Part shown: in pieces, positions 37,316-49,364 of the stretch
Numbering within the stretch: the stretch's first letter is position 1
Layout of the letters: each line of letters opens with the position of its first letter
From: Owenia fusiformis
Lineage: Eukaryota > Annelida > Polychaeta > Sabellida > Oweniidae
Direction: 5' to 3'
Length of the DNA: 64,000 nt
NCBI GenBank assembly: GCA_903813345.2
Contig: CAIIXF020000002.1
Span: 21,280,455-21,344,454, forward strand
Program-made: the position numbers and the translations under genes
Notes under the pieces: model-generated
Told to the model about the DNA's origin: nothing
Database searches by the model: none
What the model saw: only the letters and a program-made list of their open reading frames with translations

Positions 37316-39010
37316 AACCACTTGTGGATATCCTCTATCAAAGGGAAGATAGTTTATTTTTTAGACATGCCATTTATAATTGTAGAAAAATGGCAAATGC
37401 TACTCTTGGAAATTATATCTTGATGGTCATATATTGAAATTCAAAATATTACAGAGTGGAAAGGGGGAGAAGCTAAGAAATCTGATACTTAATTTCAGCT
37501 ATACTGTAAATAGAAATCTTAGAAAATGAATAAGTTGGTGAAGAGAAATATGAGAGAAGAAGCATGAACAGATAGAAAGACTAACCAGGGGTAAGTTGAA
37601 ATTTGGGCCCTGGTTTTTTCATAAAAGTCTTTTCCTCTCTTGTTATGACTCCTAAGCGAGGAAATAAGGGGACAGACATGCAATTTGATAGAAATTCAAA
37701 AATATGAGATATATCAAAAGCAAAATGAGTGAATGCATAACTTTTTTTTATGTTTTCTGTATATTCCTTGTATATTCCCCTCATTTCTGTCAATGCTTAT
37801 GTTGTGCCTGTGGTCAGGCTTATTAGGTGAAACAACAATAAATCACGTTTGAAGAAACTCGATTTCTGTATCGTCTGGATTATTACTTAGATACCTGTAT
37901 ACTTTATTCATGGCTATTCCTTTCTTTTTCTCTAGTTTGCATTTAAAAACGTTAGTTCTTGGAATTTTATGCATGGGCAGACCTGCCCAGACAGTCATTG
38001 AGTCCATTCTGATCACTTGAGACTTTTTCCTGGCGATTTATTGTATAGATATACCAAGACCCCTATATAGAAATACGTCATAACAACCGCTATTTCTCCA
38101 TGCTGAAATGCATTATAGCGTTATGAAAAAATAACATGAAATGACGTAGCCTATGTTCATATTCTGAATGCTATAAGAAATCAGAAATTTACATATTTCT
38201 TGAGAAATAGATAAAATTTGGTTATCGCGTTAATATATTTTGGTACAGCGAGACTACCTAAGTTCTTTGGGGATCGATTAATCTGTTTGTATATCCATAA
38301 TATTTCCCAGTTATGCATATTTTACCATTTTTTCATAAAACCCGATGAAGTATCGGAAAACTTTGACTTGCAACATCATACTTATTTTTCTAAAGCTAAT
38401 TCAATAAGATTTTTGTAATAAAGACGGACAAAGGCCCTGTTATGTGGATGAGCTATCTAAAACTCTTTTTGTAAATTCCTTTACCTTCCATCTTTGTCAT
38501 ATTTAATGAATTCCCAGATTTCTTTCACTAGTATGATGAATAAGATCAGATTGAAAAACTGCACAGAATTTGGCAATTGTTTGAATCAGAATATTTATGA
38601 TTGTAAAATTGATGCATTTCATTCGAGAAAAAATGATCAATAAAGTGTTTACATTGTTAAAATATAAATAAATGATAGGTTTCTCCAGATGCAGAAAGTC
38701 ATCATGCAGAAAATGTTCTATAACCATTCAGATTTATGCAATATTTCAAATTCTAAATTCTAAATCTAATTCTGCTAATATTGAAGATGTGCCTTGAAAA
38801 TGTTCCAAAACCATTCTGAGATACAATATTTCAACTTCTAAGTTATCAATCTATAACTGCTGTTTCTAGAAAGTTCATTCACCTAACTTAGATACTGTAA
38901 AGATTGGTTATAGTTAACATCAAGCAAGATTATTGAACTCCCTTCTCAAGATTTTAGTAAGTAAATAGGTAAGAACATAAGTAGGTAAATAGTATAAATA
39001 ACTAGAAATG

Positions 39011-40651
39011 TAAATTGAACAAGTTCAATTTAAGACTCCAGATTTCAGACTTTTTTAAGCTGAGTCATCCAAATACTTGTAAGCTGAGTCATTCAGAATA
39101 AGCTGAGTCAGCTAGAATATAGACATTTAGACAACTCTTAAGAATGTTATCTTCGACTCCATTGGCTTAACATGGGGATAACATCATATCGACTTTTCGA
39201 GACTTCAAACCGCTATAACTATCTAATCAGAAGTTGGATCGAAATTTGGTTTAAAGATTCTGATTCCTGAGAAAATTCTACCCTTAATTCATAACTCATA
39301 CGTTAAATTTGGAGAATTTTTATTTTGACCTACTTTTCAGACACCATATCTCAAAAGTGGGTCAAAATACTTTCTGACGGCAGAAGGCTAACACTATAAG
39401 CACACTCTTTGCTACCTGTATACAAAATTTCGAAGCAAATCATTAAAGTGTAATGTCAGAATCGCAAAAATAATGAAAAACTATGAATTTGACCTAGATT
39501 TTGACCTAGGCATTTTGGTGTCCAAATTTTAAAGCTAGATAGCCTTCGAGGTCCCCTTCTTTTATAGGCTTTCAGAATGTTAAGCTGTACTCAGTTTATA
39601 TCTGGTATTTTACACTTCAAAAAAATCTTTTTTCTCATTGACATAACATGGGGGACCAAATTTAGCGATTTTTGAGCTTTCAAAACGCCATAACTTCCGA
39701 ACCGAAAGTCGGATTGAAATTTGGTTTGCAGATTCGGATTCCTAGGAAAATTCTACCCTTAATTCATAGCTCATATGTTAAATTTGGAGAACTTTTTATT
39801 TTGACCTACTTTTCGGACACCATATCTCAAAAGTGGGTCAAGATACTTTCTGACGGCAAAAGGCTAACACTATTAGCACACCTTTTGCTACCTGTATACA
39901 AAATTTTGAAGTAAATTATTAAAGTGTAGTGTCAGAATCGTAAAAATAAGGAAAAACTATGAATTTGACCTAGATTTTGACCTAGGCATTTTGGTGTCCA
40001 AATTTTGAAGCTACATAGCTTTTGAGGTCCCCTTCTTTTATAAGCATTCATTATGTTAAGCTGTACTCAGTCTATATCTTGTATTTTACACTTCGAAAAA
40101 GTCTTTTTTCCCATTGACTTAACATAGGCACCAAATTTAGCGATTTTTGAGCTTTCAAAACGCCATAACTTCCGAAACGGAAATCCGATTTAAATTTGGT
40201 TTGCAGATTCGGATTCCTGAGATCATTCTACACTTATTTCATAACTCACATGTTGAATTTGGAGAACTTTTTGTTCTGACCTACTTTCCGGACGCCATAT
40301 CTCAAAATCGGTAAGAGTAATTAAAATTCTGATGTCAAATCTTTGATTCGCCCTTTTCTAAGCTACACGATGAAAAAAAGATGAAGGAGGTACGAAGAAT
40401 ATTGACGAAGATATGATGAAGAATGTTGAAAATGTAAGATTTGACCTAGTTCTTGACCTTTGACCTAGATAAAAATTTGACATAATTTCCCAGAAAGCCG
40501 GATAGAGTCTTTAATTAACCATGTAAGTTGGATTAAGTAAGATGTTATAGTTGGAGAGAAAATCTGTTAGGAGGAAGAAAAAGAAGAAGAATAATAAAAA
40601 TAATAAGAAAACAGGCAAAAACAATAGACTCCAGATTTCATCTGGAGTCTA
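39011..40651 (+). mobile_element. Helentron/HINE-like non-autonomous element with 476-bp tandem monomers
   Basis: The left end has a perfect 10-bp palindrome (TAAATTGAAC, AA, GTTCAATTTA; 39011-39032), directly followed by AGACTCCAGATTTCA (39033-39047). The right end is a perfect hairpin, TAGACTCCAGAT, loop TTC, ATCTGGAGTCTA (40625-40651). The left motif is thus present at the right both directly and inverted. Between them is a tandem array: TTTCTGACGG at 39371 and 39847, and GAATTTGACC at 39485 and 39961, fix the period at 476 bp. There are two full monomers and a third diverged one. This architecture (5' palindrome, subterminal inverted repeat, tandem core, 3' hairpin) is the hallmark of HINEs, non-autonomous Helentron relatives common in marine invertebrates. 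No Rep/helicase is present. Confidence 0.75.
39057..39120 (+). repeat. Three short copies of AAGCTGAGTCA
   Basis: AAGCTGAGTCA or near variants occur three times at roughly 20-27 bp spacing, just inside the left end of the Helentron-like element. They also contain a TGAGTCA AP-1-like core. They are probably part of the element's 5' region. Confidence 0.6.
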
Positions 40652-40690
40652 ATTATGCATTCACTCGTATTTCATAAAATTCCTCAAAGC

Positions 40691-41281
40691 CAGTGTTGTC
40701 ATTAAGGAGCAAAAACAGCCTGGTCAAACGGACCTGTTCCCCATCAAAATTAGGTGGTCCGTAACAGTATGTGCTGGTCAAAATGACCAGCATTTCAAAA
40801 AAGGTGCTGGTTCGTATAAAGTCTCACTGGTCAATAAATTCATGATTGTTTTAACCACTTAACACTGTTTCAACATCTCTATTGTAGGATTTATAATTGT
40901 AACACTAAGAAAATCAAAATCTGAGAATAAACATAGTTAGTTTATTTTTTGTACTCAAAGGGTACATGTTTAGCGAACCCTCCCCCTCAAACAGTGATAT
41001 CAGTGAATCGATTGTAGCGAGAATTAAATGTTCTACTTCCCCCGTGAAAAAGGAAATTTTGAAAAATGAACCAGATATCTGCTGAATACGCTTGTGTCAA
41101 GGTAAATATCGATCAAGACGACCACAAACAATAGAGTAAACCTGCGGACACATATTCTAGAGGTATGTAGGTATCATAAAATCAAGCTGGTCCAAAGGTC
41201 CAGCACCTGTGCAACTTTTGCCGGACCGGAGGACAATCAACTGGTCCCTGACCGCCGGTCCGCTCGTTAATGTTAACACTG
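40691..41281. mobile_element. Complete 591-bp non-autonomous hAT element with perfect 8-bp target duplication
   Basis: CTCAAAGC occurs at 40683-40690 and again at 41282-41289, an exact 8-bp duplication as made by hAT transposases. The left end CAGTGTTGTCATTAAGGAGC and the reverse-complemented right end CAGTGTTAACATTAACGAGC agree at 17 of 20 positions. Subterminal GGTCC/GGACC motifs are repeated at both sides (for example near 40752, 41187, 41223 and 41257), and a perfect TGCTGGTCA hairpin lies at 40772-40792. Such subterminal repeats are the usual hAT transposase binding sites. There is no transposase frame. It lies only 32 bp beyond the end of the Helentron-like element's hairpin. Confidence 0.93.
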
Positions 41282-41289
41282 CTCAAAGC

Positions 41290-42990
41290 CAACAAAATTA
41301 TTATAAAATTCACTCAAGCATCAAGTCCCTTTCTTGCATCTTTTCCATTCTCTCACATAAGGTCAGGGAAAAGATAGTAATGGAAGAAAATAATTTGCAG
41401 GAAATATAAGAATTCCTTTAAGACTTCTCTTATTATGACATGATTATATCCATGGTTACAACAATTGATTTAATAAGAATTCTTCACTTTGTGAAATTTC
41501 CTTTTTATGACCCCCTGCTTAATATTCCAGTTTTGCGACATTTTAAAACACATCCCCGATGACACCTTGTCCACAAGTTGCCTCTGAAATACCATAACAT
41601 AAGGGGATAATAAAGAAATAATTGAATTTAATGTTAGAGAATTAATCTGAAGACACCTGTCTGTTTAATAGTTTGACCTTTCTTAACATCTGCATGTTAA
41701 AATCACAACCCTAATATGCAACCCTGGGCAAGAGCTACATATAATCTTTACTCTTCAAATTAGTGATGATTTTCGTATTTCTCAATTGAGGCTATATTCA
41801 TTGAGAACATGTTAATATATTCTCAAGTATCATGACAAAACTCCAATAAAAGGCTGTGAAAGGTACATTTGAGATAATTATTATTAAGCTATATTAGAAT
41901 CAATGCTGTAAATCATATATCGTAGCAAGAGGGTAGTTTTGTTACCAATTGAGGATAAGGGTTGTAATGATTGATCTGTGTCAACATGGGCTTTCAAGAG
42001 ATGGTCACAATAAACCAATTTTAATTTAATCTTCAATATGACTTTAATGTTGATAAAGATTATCTCAAATCAGTTTAAAGTTTAAAACTTTAAGAGTGAA
42101 ATAGGCATGGAATAAACATAACCAGGGTTGCTATTCACGGTTGGATGAGGATAGCCTAATAGGGACATAGTTAAGATAAAAGGAATTATTAAAATATTGA
42201 TACATTTATTTGAGCACCTGCTCTCTGATACACTTACAGAGAAAATACCTGACTCTTTTATTTTTCACCCTTTCTTTCAAGGAGTTCCTTCAAAAACCTG
42301 ATTTTCTGACCTTTGTGTATAATTTCAAGTGTTATCGCATGTCTGTGTTTTATATATCTCATTAGTTCTACTTTTTATATATCATTTTACATATCATTTT
42401 TCTGCCAATCTGAAGTTTATATTTCTAGGTAGATATATCCACCTTGCGTTTGACCAGACTTCACTAAAGGTCAAATGAACCGTTTGTTATGTTCTTAATT
42501 GTTTATTAATTAATTGAATTAACTTGATATTAAAATAAATGTGTCTGGGGATAACATTAAAATTGGAGTTATTAAGAAAAATGTGAACATGTTTTTAGGG
42601 CAAATTTGGCCAAAATAATTTTTTTTATATATAACATTTAAACATCTAATTTTATTCTGTTTTTATCTTTTTAGAATGACTGTTGAATTGATATATTTAC
42701 TGTTACATTTTAACTGTTGATTCACCTGTTAACACGTGCCTGTGCTTGCGAAAATGTTATCTTCTAAAAAATGCTGTTGGGTGTAATATATTCATATTAT
42801 CAAGTAATCATAAACACTTTATTACCAAGATGAGTCCAGGCAAATAAACCTAAAGGGGGATGATGTCAAAATATAGACGGATGTACAAAAACTATTTTAT
42901 ATTTATTGTATTATTATAAATTTTATCATGCTTTAACCACCCCTACTCCCTCATGTAAGAAAAATGATACCCTTGGAGCAGAGGTTAGCT
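41290..42990. other. Intronic DNA without recognised genes
   Basis: AT-rich sequence. I see no transposon end, tandem array or exon. Confidence 0.35.
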
Positions 42991-43150
42991 AAAAGGAAGA
43001 AGATGAAGCTCACTTTTAAGAAGTAAAGTAGAGCAAAGGGAAAGAGTAGAAAATTTGAAAATGTAAGTTTGGATTCTTCTTCTAAAAGTAGGATGACGAA
43101 GCTCTCTTTTAAGAAGCGAAGTCAAACAAATGGAAAGAGTAGAAAATATA
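42991..43150 (+). repeat. Two tandem copies of the CTTTTAAGAAG family
   Basis: GATGAAGCTCACTTTTAAGAAGT plus a GGGAAAGAGTAGAAAAT tail occurs at about 43003, and a close copy with CTCTCTTTTAAGAAGCGAAG and the same tail occurs about 88 bp further on. The tail sequence is shared, so this is a local duplication of a dispersed repeat. Confidence 0.65.
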
Positions 43151-43199
43151 AAAAAATGTTAATATTTTGATTTACTTGAATTCTCATAGCATTTTAACC

Positions 43200-43570
43200 A
43201 ATGAAAGCTTTTTTTATCATCCCACTGAATGAAGTTGTAGTAGCGATATAGAGAAGCCATACATCCATTTGTCCATTTATCCATCCATTAATCTCTTGAG
43301 TGATAACTCAAATACCAGTGGTCAGATTTGGCTCAAATAGTATAGTTAAAGATGAATGAATAAAATACTATAGACTAATTTTTTAGTATGAGTCTAGTGT
43401 CAATTGAATCCTCGTTTATCCAAACCAGTGTTAAAATTGAAAAAAATTGAGATATAGGGGTTTTGATGCAAGAATATGGTTATCAAAGCAAAGAATCTGA
43501 CGGCAAATATCTGAAAATTTCATCTTGGAAGTGACTTCCAGGTCCAGTTAAGACAAATAACCCTTGAGAT
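43200..43570 (+). repeat. Dispersed repeat with TGATAACTCAAATACCAGTG
   Basis: The block contains ATCCATTTGTCCATTTATCC and ATAACTCAAATACC followed by TTTGGCTCAAATAG. Its CCATC-rich head recalls the blocks at 32640 and 47780. Ends were not found; the extent is approximate. Confidence 0.35.
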
Positions 43571-44529
43571 CAATATACAGGATTAATTGAATTGTTCGCT
43601 TGGAGCATGTCGAAATTGCCGAAACTCAGACAGCATTGATGATATTTGTCAAACTTGCCGCCAGGAATGTAATCTTGGCTGATTAAAATGGCGTATCTCA
43701 CGTCGGGGCCAGTTCAGGCCGCATTGAAGATTCTATCTTTTCTAGTACCGAATGACTTCCCAGTAAGGATGACTTCTCGGTTTGTGATTTTAAGACCAAA
43801 AGGGTGGGAGATATAGAGGATTTTGAGAGAAATAACAAGAAATAGAATGAAACTCGAAACTCTGTAGAAATTTTATTTGGAAATACATATAATGGTTTTG
43901 ACAGACATCAGTCAGTCAATCAGTGTTAGAATTGAAATTGGAAAAAGTCAAAAGTGAAGATAATCATATCCAAGACAATTTCTACTTCATAGTAAATTAA
44001 TCAAACTTTAGCATGGGCTAATTGTCATTTGCTTTCTCATGCTAATACTGTGCCAAATTTATAATCCATTGAAGAGTCTAAATGATCATTCGCATTGAAT
44101 TATTTCTAACTAAATTGCTTTCTTTGATTTATGTCATGAACAATATTTACGGATTTCCATCAGTCATTGTGAGATTTCTCATTCTTAAAAAACACTTGGT
44201 TTTGCTTATTTTATAAAATTCCTCATGAATTCATAAACAAAGTATCTGACTTTTTTGCATTTTTGTACCATTTAGACATTTGGCTACTTGTCTATCAAGT
44301 TCATTTCTACCTAGTTAAATTCTTTTAAGCTCTATTTTGCATTTAAACTATGACAATTTTGACTTTTATGTACGAGTTAGTTAGGTCCAGTACTGACCAT
44401 ATTAAAGGAAATATTACTACAAACTAATCACTCTTATATTATTAAATTAGTAAACTGGATTGCTCTTGCAAATTATACCATTTTATTCTCAAGTCATAGT
44501 CAAACCAGCAAAGTGGAACATCTGTTTAT

Positions 44530-44730
44530 AGTACAGTGATCTCCACAGGGTACAAAATTTTCATTTTCACAATCCAGACCAAAATTGGTCAAAATATGCC
44601 TATTTTTCATGAATTTTCTCATTTTCAAGTGGGTGCAAATGGATTTTCAGGTGGCTGCAAGCCAATATCAGTCGGGTGATGCGTCCAATGCTGCTGAAGC
44701 CACTGTAGAAGAACCACCTCTAAAGTAAAA
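44530..44730 (+). repeat. GGGTGCAAATGG dispersed family, with a pseudo-exon-like tail
   Basis: CATTTTCACAATCCAGACC, TTTTCAAGTGGGTGCAAATG and GATTTTCAGGTGGCTGCAAG follow each other. The same phrases (GGATTTTTTTTTCAAATGGG, TGCAAAATTCTTATTTTCAC) are cut off at the right edge of the window (about 63958-64000). An open stretch after the TTTTCAG at about 44650 ends AAGTAA, but it lies within the repeat. Confidence 0.5.
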
Positions 44731-45046
44731 GACCTCTGTTTGAGTCCTTTAACCCATTAACTTAATATAATATTTCACCTCTAAGTGGAACATCTAGAAG
44801 TAGAACATTTTTCAGGTAACAAAAGCTTCTACTAAACAGATATTACTGTTCATATTGAAGTATTTTTGTGCATTAATTGCTTTTAAAATAACAGGGGTTT
44901 CAGTTTTCTCTATTCAGCATTTTTTGTTCCTATTTTTCTTGCAAAATCACTTGTTTTCTGACTTGTGAGATAGATTTTCTTTTTTCATTCATCATCACTT
45001 AATTTATTAAAATGACCGTTTTATATGCAGATATGAGGCAACACCC

Positions 45047-45095
45047 TTTGCATTCTTTCGACTTCGCTCCTAAATGACAGCTTTGTCTTTATAAC
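45047..45095 (-). repeat. Reverse copy of the CTTTTAAGAAG family
   Basis: The plus strand reads CTTTGCATTCTTTCGACTTC then GCTCCTAAATGACAGCTTTG, a diverged reverse complement of the family seen at 58171-58215. Confidence 0.55.
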
Positions 45096-46467
45096 CAGAT
45101 TCTGGGCCAGGCTCAGGGCGCAGGGTGATAGAGCAAGTATTCTAGCATTAAAACTTTAACCCCATGTTATCATTTTTTATGCAGAAAATCACAACATTAA
45201 CTCTAATTGGGAGAAGTAATTTGTGCCTGAGATTATAATTAAAAAGTGCAAGTCCCACTGTTTTATTGCAATTTCAACCTGGAGATAATCCTGTGCATCG
45301 TCACACTATAAGATTTATCTTTTAGTAACCCAAATATTTTCACCATTTTCACAATTTATTTCTCTTTTTCACAATTTATTGCCATTACATATGTTTCGTC
45401 AAGTGCTTTAAGTTCAAAAGGGACAAAATAGTAATAAATTTCAGAATATTGTTGGAAATTGTGAATTTTGTAGAACCTTCCATTAATAACTAAAATATTT
45501 TAAAAAAGGAATGATATTTTAAACCGAAAAATTTCTACTTGGAGTTTTGTGATAATTTTCAATAAAAGACTAATGTTTTCTATCTGTTTTCTCTGGAATT
45601 GGTTCTTTAGGTAAGTTTGCTTGATTGATTGACAGGTCAGATGGTCAATCATTGTACTTATTGACCTCAATTTAGGGCCACATAAGGTATTTTCCCAAGT
45701 GCCTCGGTAAGGTCACATGTTCTGAATAAACCAATTACTACTGTGTTTGGATCAGCAATTTTTGTGATGGTATATCTTATCCAGACAAATCTTGTTTGTT
45801 TATTTTGGTCTAAAGTAAATTCAAATATTGAGGTACAAATTAGAGTAATTAAGGTTTGTTAATGATTTGTGGTCTTGGACATCAAACCAATTTATTGTGA
45901 TTGGGATTCATTCAAGGCATGGGGTATATAGCAACATGGGGTGTCTCATGGGAGGTATACATGGGGTGTCTCATAAGAGGTATATTTTGTTTGTTCATGG
46001 TTGGTTAAATAGATCCTTCACATATCAAAAATAATTCAAACTAACATAATATTTCTTGTTTTGCCTGTTCACGATGTCTGAACTAATCAATTCTTTGATA
46101 TGATGGGTTCCAGCTTGATGAAACTTTTTATTGTCAAAGTAGAATATAAAAGCTTTAAATGTATCTTCATTATCCTATCCTGAAGACTACTGATTTCTTC
46201 GGGTCTCTCATATTTTTTGAAAAACGGTTTTAAAAAAAACAATATGAATTTTGCATCAAAATGGGTCTGAACATTTGCGAGTAGTATGCTGCAGATATTG
46301 CAGAATAAAAGTATTAGGGCATAGCTTTCCTTTAAAATATGTCTGTGTCTATGGCATGTGTAAGAGATGAGACTTCAACATTAGGTGTGTAATTAATTTA
46401 ATAGATTTCACCAATTGATGAGAATAATTAAGAGAGTATCAACTGAAAGGTTGAATCAGGTATCCCT

Positions 46468-46740
46468 GTGTCTGAAATATCCATCTGCCTCCTTCTTATT
46501 TCACTCAAATTCTCTCTAAAATTTGAAAAAAGTGTTCAATTTTCTGGCATTTTTGTATGGTTTAGATTATCAAAAAAACATCTATATACTTTATTCCTTG
46601 CTAATTTCTCTCTTTTTCATGCTTTGTTTCAATCTGAACTTGACCGTCATAAATTTTGTTGCGAGGTAGTATCTGGATTTTACTGTGATAACGCCACCCA
46701 CACTTTTGTGTTAGATAAAGTAGTAAAGGTTTCATCTTGA
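46468..46740 (+). repeat. Longer copy of the GACCACC-type dispersed family, open in one frame
   Basis: The head, TCTGAAATATCCATCTGCC to CTCTCTAAAATTTGAAAAAA and TGGCATTTTTGTATGG, matches in reverse the segments at 54930-55020 and 55665-55770. The second half, CCTTGCTAATTTCTCTCTTT to GACCGTCATAAATTTTG, matches the copies at 12500, 25235, 37225 and 56500. A 90-codon frame runs through it, and another runs through the reverse copy at 55753-55478. I recognise no protein domain, and the frames are not clearly collinear. Confidence 0.6.
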
Positions 46741-47587
46741 TAGCAGTATGTTGATATTAATTACAAAGTTTGGAAATTATTATGGTGCTCATATCAATTC
46801 ATTGCTATCAAGCACAACACAAAAGATATGTTCAAACTCCTGGATTCATTTTGCCATTCTATACTCATTCTAATGTTCGTATCATCTCTCAGTTTGCATT
46901 GCAGAAGGACAGAAATGGAGTGTGGTTCACCACCATGTTCTACTTGATTTAAAAAAACTAGGCATTATATATACTAACATTAATACAAGGTTAATGTCCT
47001 ATGTAAGCATGCATGAAATAACGAGTAAGGATAAACTGTTCTGAGAAAAAACTGGATATTTCATGTACATGCTTACATAGTATGGTAACTATAGCTTTAC
47101 CAGCAGCTTGACTGTTTCAACTTTTATTTATTCCTATCATTAGTCATTATACACAAATATTGACTTTTCCCTCTTCCAAAGGTCAACCCCTCTTAATAAA
47201 ATCTACGTATAACACCAACCTGAATTATTAGATAAAGGAGAAGATTTCATCGTACTGACACTTGTAATTTGTGAAAAAATTCCGAAATTTATTGATTTTC
47301 TTTTAATTTTGAGGGAAAATTTCCGAATTAGTATGTTCAATATGGTAATTTTCATATAGGAAACAATAGCTTATATAATACCTGTCTGGAAGTTTGTAAT
47401 CACATGTACATTATTACGCCATAAACAAAATGCCCTTAATGCACTAAGGTATAATTCCAGGAGGACAGTTTTCTGAAATAGTACCCCTTAATTTCTTAAT
47501 TTTATAAAAGTGAGTTAGCTAGATTCAGTTTTTTCATCCTGGAGTATTCTTTTGTAATGGATTCATAGATACCCCTAATCCACACCT

Positions 47588-47700
47588 AGAAATCACAGTA
47601 CCATAGGGTAATGGCACTGTACGGTACTGTTTGGCTTTAGTGTGTTCACGGTACTATTGGTACTGTTCTAGTCTACAGTACAGAATTACTGCCATATTTT
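47588..47700. repeat. Cluster of GGTACTGT / ACAGTACC motifs
   Basis: ACAGTACC, then CACTGTACGGTACTGT, then CGGTACTATTGGTACTGT and CTACAGTACAG fall within about 110 bp, in both orientations. Such clusters often mark subterminal binding sites of a DNA transposon, but no ends with a target duplication were found. Confidence 0.5.
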
Positions 47701-47779
47701 CAATAACATAGCCAAAACTGTGTATGGGTATCATACAGGATTATTTCAGTTTAGTTTAAAATACCTTTAGATACCATTT

Positions 47780-48540
47780 TTGGCTCACACAGTAACCTAT
47801 GGGATCGACCAGGCGTCCGTCCGTTGGTCCGTCCGTCCGTCCGTCAACATTGGCCGCACAAATTAAAACTGCTATTCGGATTGAGTCATATTCACATTCA
47901 TTTATGCATATCCATAATGCCTATTTGACCTATCATCGCCATTTCCCAAGTTCGCCCGGTTTCCAAGAAATTGCCGGTTTTGACGTCAAAAAGTCAAATT
48001 TTCTGTATATACTAGACACTTTGTTGAAGTAGAACTTTCAAATAACTTTTAGTAGTTGCTGTATATGCAACTTATGTCCTCTGAAGATTTCAAAGCTCTT
48101 GGAATTACAGTTTTTGGTGTTTACTCTATAAAATTTGACAAAAAGTAGGACTTATTTTTCAACTTTCTTCAATTTGACCAATTTTTTTTTGAAAAATCAT
48201 CTACAAGTTCCCAGGAGCTCAAATCTGACATTAGTTTTAGGATTTGACCTTTACTTGACCTTCAGTGACCTTCGAAAGGTCAAAAAAGTTGATTTTTCAA
48301 ATTGATTTTTGGTTTCAAAATTTGGTCAGCTTAATCACAAAAGACCTTACTGAGCTCTGAATAAGTAAAATTTTCAAGGTCAAAGGTCATCAAACTAGGT
48401 CACACAACTGTGCTATCAAAGTTTATTTCTCAAAGTTCGAGACAACAAATCCAAATCAATATTTTTGTTTTAAAGACCGTGGGTCCTATTTTTGTACCAA
48501 TCAGCAATTTTTAAGAATTTCAAGTCCCTAAAGCTTACAG
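47780..48540 (+). repeat. CCGT-headed repeat rich in TGACCT half-sites
   Basis: The head reads TTTTGGCTCAC, then a short run of CCGT units (47814-47843). The body contains many TGACCT/AGGTCA half-sites: TGACCT at 48245, 48256 and 48266, and AGGTCA at 48277, 48377 and 48384. Spacings are 5 and 4 bp, then an everted pair with 5 bp, then a direct repeat with 1 bp. CCGT-headed repeats of this kind are common in marine invertebrate genomes. No target duplication was found, so the borders are approximate. Confidence 0.6.
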
Positions 48541-48856
48541 TACTGTTGCATTTGGCTAAGCTGAGATTATAACCACCACGGAAGTGAAAGATGCAACTCA
48601 TGAAGAACTCCCAAGATCTGCAACTCACACTTTAACTGTGTGTGGGGGTACAACATGCTTAAGCTGAAAGCTTAATACCAAATCACAGGAAACTCATGTT
48701 CATCACATTGTGATAAGTACTACTTCTATTCTTACCTTCAATATGTCCCACCCATAGAGCTAAAAGAGAGTCTAGCAAATCACACGGGTATAAACCTGAT
48801 CTCACGATACTGTGAGCTTGCTTGGCGGTATTATTGCTAAGGCATAGGGCATATAT

Positions 48857-49364
48857 CACTCCCCCCAGTTTTCTGCAAGTTAAAATACTCAATTCTGCAA
48901 GTGAAATTAGTGAATTCTGCAAGAAGAAAGGGCTAATTCTGCAGAAATTCCGCGGATATTCGCGGCATTTTTTTATATAATATAAATAACTGTTATTAAT
49001 TTATGTCTTTGTTTAACTTTCTGACGAGAACCGAAAGAAAAACTAATGGTTTTCGAACCAGTAAACGGGAAAATATCGTGATAGTCAGGTAGTCAGTCAC
49101 TACATACATGCTGCCATCAAACGGCAGAAATCAAACGATGGCGTTTAGAATTTTCACTTCGCATAATTTGGGTTATTTCTGCAAGGGATTTGACTGAAAA
49201 CGTGTCAAATTGTTACAGGTAAGACTGACTTTTTAAACTTTTGGAAAATATATGGATTCTGCGGAAAATTCCGCGGAAATTGACCAAAATAGTTGATTCT
49301 GCAATTCCGCGGGCAGAGGCAAATTCCGTCCGCGCTCTGCAAACACGGAATCCTGGGGGCAGTG
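48857..49364. mobile_element. 508-bp hAT-like MITE with TTCTGCA subterminal repeats
   Basis: The left end CACTCCCCCCAG and the reverse-complemented right end CACTGCCCCCAG agree at 11 of 12 positions. ATATAT flanks both sides (48851-48856, 49365-49370); in AT-rich DNA this is weaker evidence than a complex duplication. The motifs ATTCTGCA and TTCCGCGG are repeated inside both ends (near 48890, 48914, 48939, 49256, 49294), as in hAT subterminal regions. There is no coding capacity. Confidence 0.75.

Noticed and set aside
44650-44731. Possible C-terminal exon after TTTTCAG, ending in AAGTAA
   Set aside because: The acceptor region and its flank belong to a dispersed repeat also present at the right edge of the window, and the polypyrimidine tract is poor.
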